From Paucibacter aquatile (lineage in GTDB: Bacteria; Pseudomonadota; Gammaproteobacteria; Burkholderiales; Burkholderiaceae_C), in the NCBI RefSeq assembly GCF_002885975.1, contig NZ_POSP01000003.1, positions 1,116,001 through 1,180,000 on the forward strand: 64,000 nt of DNA, given 5' to 3'. The first letter of the stretch is position 1, and each line of letters starts with the position of its first letter. Below are positions 26,213 through 34,499 of this stretch, piece by piece. The translations under genes and the position numbers were made by a program. The notes beneath the pieces were generated by a model, which had not been told where the DNA came from, did no database searches, and was given only the letters and a program-made list of their open reading frames with translations.

Positions 26213-26421
26213 GTTTTTAACTCCGAAGGTTGTGTCTAAAATCCGGCCCGAATTGCTCTGCTTCGTGACCTCTGCCCCATATCCAAACGGGGCCTGGCCT
26301 CTTGCAACAACTTGCAGCAGCAACACCTCTCAGTGGCCGGTTTGCGATTGATTCACCAGCACAAACCCCGGGCAAAAATTGCCTAGGGCGTCCGGCAAAA
26401 CCCAAAGAGTATACACGACCT

Positions 26422-27804
26422 ATGCCCAACGACCTGAGCAGTGCCTTGGCTGCCCTGCATGAAGGCCGCCTTCACGCTCTGGATGCCCTGCAGTCCAGCC
26501 AGCACGCCGCCCATTCCGACGCCTGCCGTCACGCCTACATCGACGACTCCCTCGATCGCATGGCGCCCGCCGCGCAAGCCGCCGCCGAGGCCAGCGATGC
26601 CGCGGCCCGCGCCGGCGCCCCCCGCCCTCGGCTGGGCGGCCTGGCCATCGGCATCAAGGACTTGTTCGATGTGGCCGGCGCCACCAGCAGCGCCGGTTCG
26701 CGCCTGCTGCAGGGCCATCCGCCCGCAAGCAGCGACAGCCCCGCGGTGGCCCGCCTGCGCCAGGCCGGCGCCGCCCTGCTGGGCCGCAACACCATGAGCG
26801 AGTTCGCCTTCTCCGGTGTGGGTATCAACCCGCACCAAGGCACGCCCGCCAACCCCGTCACCCAAGCCCTCGATCGCCACGAGCGCATCCCCGGAGGCTC
26901 CACCTCCGGCGGCGCGGTTTCGGTGGCCACCGGCGCCGCCTGGGCCGCCCTGGGCTCGGACACCGGTGGCTCGATCCGCATCCCGGCCGCCCTGCAAGGC
27001 CTGGTCGGCTTCAAGAACACCGCCCGGCTGACGCCGACCGAAGGCTGCATCCCCCTGTCCACAACACTCGACACCGCCTGCGCCATCACCCGCTCGGTGC
27101 GCGACGCCGTGCTGCTGCATGAGGTGCTGGCCGCGCGCACCGTGCACCTGCAAGCACGGCCGCTGAACGCCTGCCGCTTTGCCGTGGTGAAGAACCATTT
27201 CCTCGACGGCATGGACGACGCGGTCAGCACCGCTTTCGAAGCGAGCCTGCGCCTGCTGCGCCAACAAGGCGCGCAGATCGAAGAGATCCAGCTGCCCGCC
27301 TTGCAGGACCTGCCCCAGCTGCAAGCCCAAGGTGGCTTTGCCGCGGCCGAAAGCTGGGCCTGGCACCGCCCCCTGATGAACGCCCACGGCGACAGCGCCT
27401 ACGACCCCCGTGTCGCCACACGCATCCGCCGCGGCGAGGCCATCAGCGCCGCCGACTACATCGACCTGATCCACGCCCGCCGCCGCTGGATCGCGGCGAT
27501 GGAATCGCAGCTGCAAGGCTTCGATGCCGTGCTCAGCCCCACCGTGCCGGTGGTCGCCCCCCTGCTGCAACCCTTGCTGCTGAGCGACGAGGCCTTCTTC
27601 ACCACCAACGCCCTGCTGCTGCGCAACCCCTCGGTGGTCAATCTGCTCGATGGCTGTGCCCTGTCCCTGCCCTGCCATGCGGCGGGCCAGTTGCCGGTCG
27701 GCCTGATGGTGTGGGCACCAGCCCTGCAGGACGAGCAGGTCCTGAGCCTGAGCCTGCACATCGAGCAGGCCCTGCGCGCGCACACCTCCGGCGAGGAGCA
27801 CTGA
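26422..27804 (+). CDS. Amidase-signature-family hydrolase
   Basis: Hydrolyses an amide bond with a Ser-cisSer-Lys triad; the substrate is unknown. In the 460-residue protein Lys79 (GIKDLFD), Ser160 (GGSTSGGA) and Ser184 (SDTGGSIR) are the expected triad, with the usual 24-residue spacing between the two serines. It is not GatA: no gatB or gatC is adjacent and the C-terminal part is short and divergent; it is closer to AtzF/indoleacetamide-hydrolase-type amidases. ATG 26422 was chosen over an upstream open frame that overlaps the rpsB leader. The next gene, a flavoprotein, starts one base after its stop, so they form an operon. Confidence 0.88.
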   Translation: MPNDLSSALAALHEGRLHALDALQSSQHAAHSDACRHAYIDDSLDRMAPAAQAAAEASDAAARAGAPRPRLGGLAIGIKDLFDVAGATSSAGSRLLQGHPPASSDSPAVARLRQAGAALLGRNTMSEFAFSGVGINPHQGTPANPVTQALDRHERIPGGSTSGGAVSVATGAAWAALGSDTGGSIRIPAALQGLVGFKNTARLTPTEGCIPLSTTLDTACAITRSVRDAVLLHEVLAARTVHLQARPLNACRFAVVKNHFLDGMDDAVSTAFEASLRLLRQQGAQIEEIQLPALQDLPQLQAQGGFAAAESWAWHRPLMNAHGDSAYDPRVATRIRRGEAISAADYIDLIHARRRWIAAMESQLQGFDAVLSPTVPVVAPLLQPLLLSDEAFFTTNALLLRNPSVVNLLDGCALSLPCHAAGQLPVGLMVWAPALQDEQVLSLSLHIEQALRAHTSGEEH

Positions 27805-27805
27805 G

Positions 27806-29116
27806 ATGCGCATCGCCATCATCGGCGCCGGCGTGGCCGGCGTCTGCAGTGCCTACGAGCTGGCCGCGGCCGGCCACCAGGTCACCGTCTTCGAGCGCCG
27901 CGGCAGCGTGGCCGCAGAAGGCAGCTTTGCCACCGGCGGCCATATCGCGCCGGCCCTGATGCTGCCCTGGCTGGCCCCCGCCTTCCCGCGCCCCGGCGCT
28001 GGCCCGCTGGGCTGGCAATGGCAGCGCTGGCGCCAACAGCGCAAGCCGGCCACGCAAGAGGCGCAAGACCGCCTGCTGCAACTCGCCCGCTTCAGCTTCG
28101 AGCGCCTGCAAGCACTGCGCCGCCATCTGCAGCTGGATCACGAGCGCGCCGAGGGCCAGCTCGTGCTGCTGCGCCAGGACAAGGATCAGAAGGCCATCCA
28201 GGCCGGCCTGGAACGCCTGCAGCGCCTGGAGCTGCCGCACCGCCTGCTCGATGCCGCGCAATGCCTGGCCCTGGAGCCCGGCCTCAACCCCGAGATCGCC
28301 CTGCATGGCGGCGTGCAACTGGGCGTGGGCGAGGTGGGCAACACGCGCCAGTTCTGCCACCTGCTGCGCAGCGAAGCGCAGCGCCTGGGTGCGCGCTTTC
28401 GCTTCCACACGACGGTGCGCAGCCTGGAAGCGGGCGCGCCCACCCGCCTGGTGCACGAATACACCCCGACCGACGAGCAACTGGGCAGCAGCCCGCGCCG
28501 CAACGAGCCCCAGGAGGCCGGCGACACCCAGCCCGCGCCGCTGGGCCCGCAGGAAGAGCGCTTCGACGCGGTGCTGGTCTGCGCCGGCACCGGTGCCGCG
28601 CCTCTGCTCAAGGCCCTGGGATTGAAGCCTCGCTGGCGCGAGCTGCACACCCTGTCGATCACCGCACCGCTGCGCGTGCTGGAGGCCCACCCGCATCTGG
28701 GCCCGGCGGCCGGCCTGCTGGACTGGCAGCGCCAGATCGGCATCGCCCGCATCGGTCAGCGTGTGCGCGTCTCCAGCCTGCCACGGCCGCATGCGCTTGA
28801 ATTGAAGGCCAGCACCCTGGCGCCCTTGCACGAGACCCTGAACGACTGGTTCCCTGGCGCCATGCAGGCCGGCCAGGTGCAGAAGTGGCAAGGCAGCCAT
28901 CTGGTTCTTGATGACGGCCTGCCGGTGCTGGGCGCCAGCGGCCAGCCCGGAATCTGGCTCAATCTGGGCCAGCAATCGCTCGCGCATTCAGGCTGGACCC
29001 TGGCCTGCGGTGCGGCGGCCGTGCTGGCGCATCAAATCAGTGGCAAAACAGCCAGTGAAGTGCAAGGCAGCGAGCTGCCCGATATCCGCGGGCTGGACAT
29101 CACGCGCTCCGCCTGA
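27806..29116 (+). CDS. FAD-dependent oxidoreductase, D-amino-acid dehydrogenase-like
   Basis: A DAO/DadA-family flavoenzyme of 436 residues, probably oxidising an amino acid or other amine. The N terminus MRIAIIGAGVAGVCSAYEL is a Rossmann FAD site (GxGxxG at 7-12), followed by the acidic ribose ligand in VFERR; the SFATGGHIAPALMLPW segment resembles the DadA region after the FAD site, and a GIWLNLGQQSLAHSGWTLACG stretch near the end is the C-terminal FAD motif. A proline- and glutamate-rich loop at about 230-250 is unlike canonical DadA. The preceding amidase may release its substrate; that is inference from the tight spacing. Confidence 0.85.
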   Translation: MRIAIIGAGVAGVCSAYELAAAGHQVTVFERRGSVAAEGSFATGGHIAPALMLPWLAPAFPRPGAGPLGWQWQRWRQQRKPATQEAQDRLLQLARFSFERLQALRRHLQLDHERAEGQLVLLRQDKDQKAIQAGLERLQRLELPHRLLDAAQCLALEPGLNPEIALHGGVQLGVGEVGNTRQFCHLLRSEAQRLGARFRFHTTVRSLEAGAPTRLVHEYTPTDEQLGSSPRRNEPQEAGDTQPAPLGPQEERFDAVLVCAGTGAAPLLKALGLKPRWRELHTLSITAPLRVLEAHPHLGPAAGLLDWQRQIGIARIGQRVRVSSLPRPHALELKASTLAPLHETLNDWFPGAMQAGQVQKWQGSHLVLDDGLPVLGASGQPGIWLNLGQQSLAHSGWTLACGAAAVLAHQISGKTASEVQGSELPDIRGLDITRSA

Positions 29117-29128
29117 CAAGCTGGGGCC

Positions 29129-30736
29129 GTGCTGCTCGACCTCCAACACCCCACCCACACACTGCCCCTGCACAGCGCGGCACAAAGCCGCGCCATCGAG
29201 GCTGCAGCCCTGGCCCATTCGCCCTCGCCACCCTTGATGGAGCGAGCCGGTCTGGCTCTGGCGCGCCTGATCCTGGCCTTGCCACGGCGCGGCGCGGGGC
29301 CGGTGCTGTTCGCCTGCGGGCCCGGCAACAACGGCGGCGACGGCCTGGTGGCCGCGCGCCTGCTGCATCAGCACGGCCTGCCCGTTCAGGTTCAGCTGAT
29401 GGACCCCAGCCGCGCCGGCAGCCAGCGGCCTGCCGATGCGCAAGCAGCCCTGAACGCCGCCCAAGCCGCCGGCGTGCCCATCCAGGCCGGCTGGCAGGCG
29501 CCGGAGCGCTGCAGCCTGGCCGTCGACGCCTTGCTGGGGCTGGGTCTGCAGCGCGCACCCGGCGGCGCGCTGGCCGAGGCGATCCGCGGCTTGAACGCAC
29601 TGCCCGCTCGCGGGTCCGGCTGTGCCCTGCTGGCCGTGGACCTGCCCAGCGGACTGATGGCCGACACCGGCATGCCCGCCCCGGGTGACGGCAGCACCAG
29701 CCCTGCCACTGTTGTGCAAGCCCAGCATTGCCTGAGCCTGCTGACCCTGAAGCCCGGCCTGTTCACCGGCCAGGGCCGCGCTTTGTGCGGCCGGATCTGG
29801 TTTGACGATCTGGGCGTGGACCTCGGCGGCAGCGCCGCGCTGGCCCAGCTGATCGCGCGCGACAGCCTTCAGCCCTGGCTGCGCGGCCAGGGCGGCGATC
29901 GGCACCTGCAGCACAAGGGCAGCCAAGGGGATGTGCTCGTGATCGGCGGTGCACCGGGCATGCGCGGCGCCGCACGCCTGGCCGCCCGCGCCGCCTTGGC
30001 CGCGGGCGCCGGCCGGGTCTACGCCTGGCTGCTGGACTCAACGGTCGACGCCGAAGTGGACCCGCAGCGCCCCGAGCTGATGCGCTGGAATTCCCCGTTA
30101 TCCGATGGCAAGGGAGGCACCTGGCATGGGCGCACCGTGGTCTGCGGTTGCGGGGGCGGCGAGGTCGTCGGCAGCGTTATCGCCGAGGTGCTGGGCCATG
30201 CCGAGCGCCTGGTGCTCGATGCCGATGGACTCAATGCCGTGGCCCGCGAGCCCCGACTGCGCGCCCTGCTCTCGGCTCGCATGGGTCTGGGCCTGGCGAC
30301 GGTGCTGACACCCCACCCACTGGAGGCCGCGCGCCTGCTGGGCTGCACGGTGAACGAGGTCCAGGCAGACAGGCTCCAGAGCGCGCGCAAGCTGGCAGAT
30401 CAGCTGCACTGCACGGTGCTGCTGAAAGGCTCCGGCAGCGTGATCGCATCACCGAGCCAGGACCACACACCCCTCTCACACCTCACGCCCCTCACACCGC
30501 AAATCGCCATCAACTCCAGCGGCAATGCGGCCCTCGCCACACCGGGCAGCGGCGATGTGCTGGCCGGATGGCTGGGCGGCCTGTGGGCGCAAACGCCCTC
30601 GCTGCAACCCGCAAGCGTGGCCGGCGCCGCCTGCCACTGGCATGGCCTGGCGGCTGAAACGCAAATCGGCGGCCCCTTGCGAGCCGCCGATCTGGTGGAG
30701 CGCATGCATGCGCTCCATGCGCAAGCGCAGGCCTGA
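29129..30736 (+). CDS. nnr: Bifunctional NAD(P)HX epimerase/dehydratase
   Basis: Repairs hydrated NAD(P)H. The 535-residue protein fuses a YjeF N-terminal epimerase domain (about 12-225, with ACGPGNNGGDGLVAAR) to a ribokinase-like dehydratase domain (about 255-530, with LTPHPLEAARLLG, LLKGSGSVIA and the GNAALATPGSGDVLAGW motif). GTG at 29129 is the start, 12 bases after the flavoprotein stop. Last gene of the plus-strand cassette. An imperfect hairpin begins at its stop codon. Confidence 0.95.
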   Translation: MLLDLQHPTHTLPLHSAAQSRAIEAAALAHSPSPPLMERAGLALARLILALPRRGAGPVLFACGPGNNGGDGLVAARLLHQHGLPVQVQLMDPSRAGSQRPADAQAALNAAQAAGVPIQAGWQAPERCSLAVDALLGLGLQRAPGGALAEAIRGLNALPARGSGCALLAVDLPSGLMADTGMPAPGDGSTSPATVVQAQHCLSLLTLKPGLFTGQGRALCGRIWFDDLGVDLGGSAALAQLIARDSLQPWLRGQGGDRHLQHKGSQGDVLVIGGAPGMRGAARLAARAALAAGAGRVYAWLLDSTVDAEVDPQRPELMRWNSPLSDGKGGTWHGRTVVCGCGGGEVVGSVIAEVLGHAERLVLDADGLNAVAREPRLRALLSARMGLGLATVLTPHPLEAARLLGCTVNEVQADRLQSARKLADQLHCTVLLKGSGSVIASPSQDHTPLSHLTPLTPQIAINSSGNAALATPGSGDVLAGWLGGLWAQTPSLQPASVAGAACHWHGLAAETQIGGPLRAADLVERMHALHAQAQA

Positions 30737-30762
30737 GCCCGGGTCAGAACCCGCACTCAGGC
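30731..30762. repeat. Inverted repeat between nnr and rnr
   Basis: GCCTGAG (30731-30737) and CTCAGGC (30756-30762) enclose a smaller GGGT-CAGA-ACCC hairpin. It lies between convergent genes and overlaps the nnr stop. No T-tract follows on either strand, so I do not call a terminator. Confidence 0.35.
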
Positions 30763-30781
30763 CGCAACTCAGGCCGTAGCC

Positions 30782-33139
30782 TTAGCGTCGCTTGCCACCC
30801 GTCTTGGCGGACGCGGCCGCAGACTTGCCGGCCTTGGCCGATTTGCCTGACTTGCTGGCTTTGGTCGCCTGGTTCTTGCGCGCCACCTGACGCGCCAACT
30901 CCACGGGGTGCGGCGCTTGCGCCGCGGGGCTGCTGGCACCGCCGCTGCGGCTACGGCCCGCCGTGCCGCGACGTGCCGCCTTGGCCACGGCCTTGACCTC
31001 CCGGTCGCGGCTCAGCAATTGCTCCAACTCCTCCTCGGCAGTGACCGGCAAGGCCAGGGCCGCGGCGCGCGCACCCTGCCCAGCCTTGTCGCGAGCCGCG
31101 CGGGCCAGCAGCTTGGCCTCGCCGCTCTCCTGCACCAGACGGAAATCAATCTTGCGCGCATCGAGATCAACGCGGCCCACCTGCACCTGCACCTTGGCAC
31201 CCGTCGCGTAACGAATGCCGGTGCGTTCGCCTCGCAGCTCCTGACGCACCTCGTCGAACTTGAAGTACTCGCCACCGAGTTCGGTGATGTGGATCAGGCC
31301 CTCGACGAACAAGGCGTCGAGCTGCACGAACAGGCCAAAGCTGGTGACCGCGCTGACGGTGCCGGCAAACTCCTCGCCCAGATGCTCGCGCATATAGCGG
31401 CACTTGAGCCAGGCTTCCACATCGCGCGAGGCCTCGTCGGCGCGGCGCTCGTTGGCGCTGCAATGCGCGCCCACCACCTCCCAGCGTTCCAGCTCGGTCG
31501 CGGCCTTGGCCGGATCGATGGGCGCCGCGCGACCCGGGCGCTTGGCGGGCATGGGCACATCCATCTTGCCGGCGTCGAGCTGGTACTTCTTGTCCGACAG
31601 GATGGCCTTGATGACGCGATGCACCAGCAAGTCGGGGTAGCGTCGGATCGGGCTGGTGAAGTGGGTGTAGGCCTGGTAGCTGAGGCCGAAGTGCCCGGCG
31701 TTCGCGGCCGTGTACTGCGCCTGCTGCATGGAGCGCAGCAGCATGGCGTGGATCTGGGTCGCATCGACCCGGTCCTTGGTGGCCGCGGCAATGGCCTGGT
31801 ACTCGCTGGGCTTGGGGTTGTCGCCGATCGAAAGGCCCAGGCCCAGGGCGCGCAGATAGGCCTGCAGCGCGACACGCTTCTCCGGCGTGGGACCCTCGTG
31901 CACGCGGAACAGTGAGCCGTGCTTGGAATGCTCGATGAAATCGGCCGCGCAGACATTGGCGGCCAGCATGGCCTCTTCGATCAGCTTGTGCGCCTCATTG
32001 CGGGTGCGCGGGATGATTTTCTCGATGCGGCCGTTGTCGTCGCAGACGATCTGCGTTTCCACCGTGTCGAAATCGATGGCACCGCGGCGGTGGCGCTCGC
32101 CCAGCAAGGCGCGGTAGACCTCGTGCAGGTTCAGCAGATGCGGCACCAGATCGCGGCGCTTGGCAGCCTCGGGGCCATGGGTGTTGCCAAGAATCGCCGC
32201 CACCTCGTTGTAAGTGAAGCGCGCATGGGAGCGGATCACGGCCGGGTAGAACTGGTAGGCCGAGACTTCGCCACTTTCGTTGACCAGCATGTCGCAAACC
32301 ATGGACAGGCGGTCTTCGTAGGGGTTCAAGGAGCACAGGCCGTTGGACAGCTTCTCCGGCAGCATGGGGATCACGCGGCGCGGGAAGTAGACCGAGGTGG
32401 CACGCTCGTAAGCGTCGCCATCGAGCGGGTCGCCGGGTTTCACGTAATGGCTGACGTCGGCAATGGCCACCAACAGACGCCAGCCGCTGAAGGCCGTCTT
32501 GCCTCGCCCCTGCTTGTGCGGCTCGCAGTAGACGGCATCGTCGAAATCGCGCGCGTCTTCGCCGTCGATGGTGACCAGGGCGACATCGCGCAGGTCGATG
32601 CGGCCTTTGAGATCGACGGCGCGCAGCTTCTCGGGCAGCTTGGCTGCCTGCGCCAGCGTGGCGGCGCTGAAGCGGTGCGGCACGTCGTACTTGCGGACGG
32701 CGATCTCGATCTCCATGCCGGGATCGTCAATCTCACCCAGCACTTCAACGACACGACCCACCGGCTGGGCATAAAGCGAAGGCGGCTCGATCAACTCGAC
32801 CGCCACCACCTGACCCGCCACGGCATTGGCAATGCCGGCCTTGGGAATCAGGATGTCCTGCCCCATGCGCTTGTCCTCGGGCGCCACCAGCCAGATGCCG
32901 GACTCAAGCAGCAAACGGCCGATGATGGGCTTCTTCTTGCGCTCGAGGATCTCCAGCACCCGACCCTCGGGCCGGCCGCGCTTGTCATAACGCGTGATTC
33001 GCACGCGCAGGCGATCGCCGTGCATGACGGCATGCATTTCCTGCTGCGAAAGGTAGATGTCTTGCGTGCCGACATCGGGCAGCAAGAAACCGTGGCCATC
33101 GCGATGGCCTTGCAGCGTGCCCTCGACCTCGCTCAGCAA
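30782..33139 (-). CDS. rnr: Ribonuclease R
   Basis: Processive 3'-5' exoribonuclease that degrades structured RNA. From TTG 33139 the 785 residues hold two cold-shock domains (about 1-150; GHRDGHGFL), the RNB catalytic domain (IDGEDARDFDDAV at 191-203 with its metal-binding aspartates), an S1 domain (GTVSAVTSFGLFVQLD) and a Lys/Ala-rich tail. The N-terminal helix-turn-helix found in E. coli RNase R is missing. The start is uncertain: the frame stays open for about 30 codons upstream but has no ATG, GTG or TTG there; an AAGGA box sits 7 bases before an in-frame ATC at 33205. Confidence 0.93.
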   Translation of the reverse strand: MLSEVEGTLQGHRDGHGFLLPDVGTQDIYLSQQEMHAVMHGDRLRVRITRYDKRGRPEGRVLEILERKKKPIIGRLLLESGIWLVAPEDKRMGQDILIPKAGIANAVAGQVVAVELIEPPSLYAQPVGRVVEVLGEIDDPGMEIEIAVRKYDVPHRFSAATLAQAAKLPEKLRAVDLKGRIDLRDVALVTIDGEDARDFDDAVYCEPHKQGRGKTAFSGWRLLVAIADVSHYVKPGDPLDGDAYERATSVYFPRRVIPMLPEKLSNGLCSLNPYEDRLSMVCDMLVNESGEVSAYQFYPAVIRSHARFTYNEVAAILGNTHGPEAAKRRDLVPHLLNLHEVYRALLGERHRRGAIDFDTVETQIVCDDNGRIEKIIPRTRNEAHKLIEEAMLAANVCAADFIEHSKHGSLFRVHEGPTPEKRVALQAYLRALGLGLSIGDNPKPSEYQAIAAATKDRVDATQIHAMLLRSMQQAQYTAANAGHFGLSYQAYTHFTSPIRRYPDLLVHRVIKAILSDKKYQLDAGKMDVPMPAKRPGRAAPIDPAKAATELERWEVVGAHCSANERRADEASRDVEAWLKCRYMREHLGEEFAGTVSAVTSFGLFVQLDALFVEGLIHITELGGEYFKFDEVRQELRGERTGIRYATGAKVQVQVGRVDLDARKIDFRLVQESGEAKLLARAARDKAGQGARAAALALPVTAEEELEQLLSRDREVKAVAKAARRGTAGRSRSGGASSPAAQAPHPVELARQVARKNQATKASKSGKSAKAGKSAAASAKTGGKRR

Positions 33140-33183
33140 TCCGGGGGTTTCGGCAGGCGCGGCTGCTTTCGCATTCGCGCTAC

Positions 33184-33213
33184 TTGAGTTCTTAAAGTTT
33201 TTGATGATAGAAT
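33184..33213 (+). promoter_or_regulatory. Sigma-70-type promoter for tRNA-Leu
   Basis: TTGAGT (33184-33189) and TAGAAT (33208-33213) are separated by 18 bases and lie about 78 bases upstream of the tRNA on the same strand. The promoter overlaps the 5' leader of the oppositely oriented rnr gene. Confidence 0.65.
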
Positions 33214-33290
33214 CCTTGCTTTCCTGAAACGACAGGGCTTACTCGATACCGATCGAAAGATACTTGGAATCGAGCTCAGCTTTGAACCTT

Positions 33291-33375
<85 letters not shown>

Positions 33376-33383
33376 AATCCATC

Positions 33384-33413
33384 AAAGGCCGATATCGCAA
33401 GATATCGGCCTTT
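33384..33413 (+). terminator. Terminator-like hairpin, repeat copy 1
   Basis: AAAGGCCGATATC and GATATCGGCCTTT pair over 13 bp around a GCAA tetraloop, 8 bases past the tRNA CCA. Only a short T-run (TTTGTC) follows, so termination may be partial, leaving some transcripts to enter the repeats. Confidence 0.7.
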
Positions 33414-33424
33414 GTCATTCTCGC

Positions 33425-33531
33425 GCCCAGAAAGCAAAGTCCGGCGGACTTTGCGTGAGGACGAGAAGGCTTCGCTCCAAAGGAGCGAAGCGGGGTCGCG
33501 GCCATGTGACCGAGTCCTCTCCTGGGCACCA
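33425..33531 (+). ncRNA. Candidate tRNA-like RNA ending in ACCA, copy 1
   Basis: GCCCAG (33425-33430) can pair with CTGGGC (33522-33527) of the next tRNA 3'-end copy, leaving ACCA (33528-33531) as a 3' tail. Inside are three stems: GCAAAGTCC/GGACTTTGC (33434-33454, loop GGC), GCTTCGCTCC/GGAGCGAAGC (33469-33491, loop AAA) and GGTCGC/GTGACC (33494-33511, loop GGCCAT). The overall shape is a four-stem cloverleaf of 107 bases. The fold is my inference by eye; expression is unknown. Confidence 0.45.
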
Positions 33532-33539
33532 AATCCATC

Positions 33540-33569
33540 AAAGGCCGATATCGCAAGATATCGGCCTTT
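33540..33569 (+). terminator. Terminator-like hairpin, repeat copy 2
   Basis: Identical to the copy at 33384-33413: a 13-bp stem with GCAA loop and a short T-run. Confidence 0.7.
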
Positions 33570-33580
33570 GTCATTCTCGC

Positions 33581-33687
33581 GCCCAGAAAGCAAAGTCCGG
33601 CGGACTTTGCGTGAGGACGAGAAGGCTTCGCTCCAAAGGAGCGAAGCGGGGTCGCGGCCATGTGACCGAGTCCTCTCCTGGGCACCA
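33581..33687 (+). ncRNA. Candidate tRNA-like RNA ending in ACCA, copy 2
   Basis: Second copy of the element at 33425-33531, shifted by 156 bases and identical to it. GCCCAG (33581-33586) pairs with CTGGGC (33678-33683) of the partial third repeat, followed by ACCA (33684-33687). Confidence 0.45.
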
Positions 33688-33695
33688 AATCCATG

Positions 33696-33725
33696 AAAAG
33701 CCGGTATCGAAAGATACCGGCTTTT
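33696..33725 (+). terminator. Strong intrinsic terminator closing the tRNA-repeat transcript
   Basis: AAAAGCCGGTATC and GATACCGGCTTTT pair over 13 bp around GAAA and lead into TTTTTTC. Compared with the hairpins of copies 1 and 2, an A-T pair has become G-C with both sides changed. This is the only copy with a full T-tract and probably ends transcription. Confidence 0.85.
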
Positions 33726-33812
33726 TTCTTGCGCGCACCCAACTCGAGACCAGGTGCGACGCGCGCATCCGACAGTGCGGATGCAGCGAAAAAGAAGGTA
33801 GAGAAAAAAGAG

Positions 33813-33861
33813 AAAAGCCGGCCGACGCCGACCTGCATCAGGTCAGCGTCGCCGGCTTTTT
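33813..33861. terminator. Long bidirectional hairpin terminator between the repeats and the phosphoribosyltransferase gene
   Basis: AAAAGCCGG/CCGGCTTTT, CGACGC/GCGTCG and GACCTG/CAGGTC stack into one long stem with small bulges and a CAT loop. T-rich sequence follows on both strands. It lies 20 bases past the end of the minus-strand gene and could stop both transcripts. Confidence 0.8.
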
Positions 33862-33881
33862 GCATGGCCTGCAGCGTGGGC

Positions 33882-34403
33882 TCAGACAACAAATTTCTTG
33901 GCCAGCGCATCGGGGCGCATGTCGTCATACTCTTCGAAGGGCTGGTGGATCCAGGGGCTGGTTTCCAGCATTTCGACGTAGTAGTCGGGCGTGTAGCTGG
34001 ACACACCCTTGGTCCAGATGACCGCGGAGCGCAGCTCGCTGATCGCCGGCATGCCGCGCAGGCGCTCGACCACCGCCTTCAGTGTCACGCCGGAATCCGC
34101 CAGGTCATCGACCAGCAGCACGCGGCCGGCCAACTCGCCCTTGGGCATGGTGATGTACTTGGCGATGTCCAGGCGGCCCTGGATGGTGCCGGCTTCGGCG
34201 CGGTAGGAGCTGGTGGACATGATGCCCAGCGGCTTGTCGAACACGCGGGACAGCACGTCGCCGGGGCGCATGCCACCACGGGCCAGGCACAGGATCTGAT
34301 CGAACTCCCAGCCGGAAGCGTGGATCTTGAGCGCCAGGCGCTCGGTCAGCATGTGGTATTCGTCCCAGGACACGTACAGATGCTTGCCGTCGTCGGTCAA
34401 CAT
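33882..34403 (-). CDS. Purine phosphoribosyltransferase
   Basis: Type I phosphoribosyltransferase, probably salvaging hypoxanthine, guanine or xanthine with PRPP; the base preference is not shown. The 173 residues carry the PRPP loop RVLLVDDLADSGVTL (about 92-106) and LARGGMRPGDVLSR near 40. An AGGAG site precedes the ATG. purA lies 96 bases upstream in the same orientation, which supports a purine role. hpt or gpt are possible names. Confidence 0.88.
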   Translation of the reverse strand: MLTDDGKHLYVSWDEYHMLTERLALKIHASGWEFDQILCLARGGMRPGDVLSRVFDKPLGIMSTSSYRAEAGTIQGRLDIAKYITMPKGELAGRVLLVDDLADSGVTLKAVVERLRGMPAISELRSAVIWTKGVSSYTPDYYVEMLETSPWIHQPFEEYDDMRPDALAKKFVV

Positions 34404-34499
34404 GGATGGTTTCTCCTGTGGAGTGGGCGGGTGAGGCTCAAAAAACTAAGAAAGACTGGCCCGGCAGCGAGCGAGGCCAGAGCAGCGCGAGCGCGAGAC

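Noticed and set aside
26422..27804. GatA (glutamyl-tRNA amidotransferase subunit A)
   Set aside because: The amidase triad is present, but no gatB or gatC is adjacent and the neighbour is an oxidase; a general amidase is more likely.
33764..33786. GCATCCG/CGGATGC hairpin after the tRNA repeats
   Set aside because: A real inverted repeat, but short and without a T-tract, and it lies past the strong terminator; no role could be supported.
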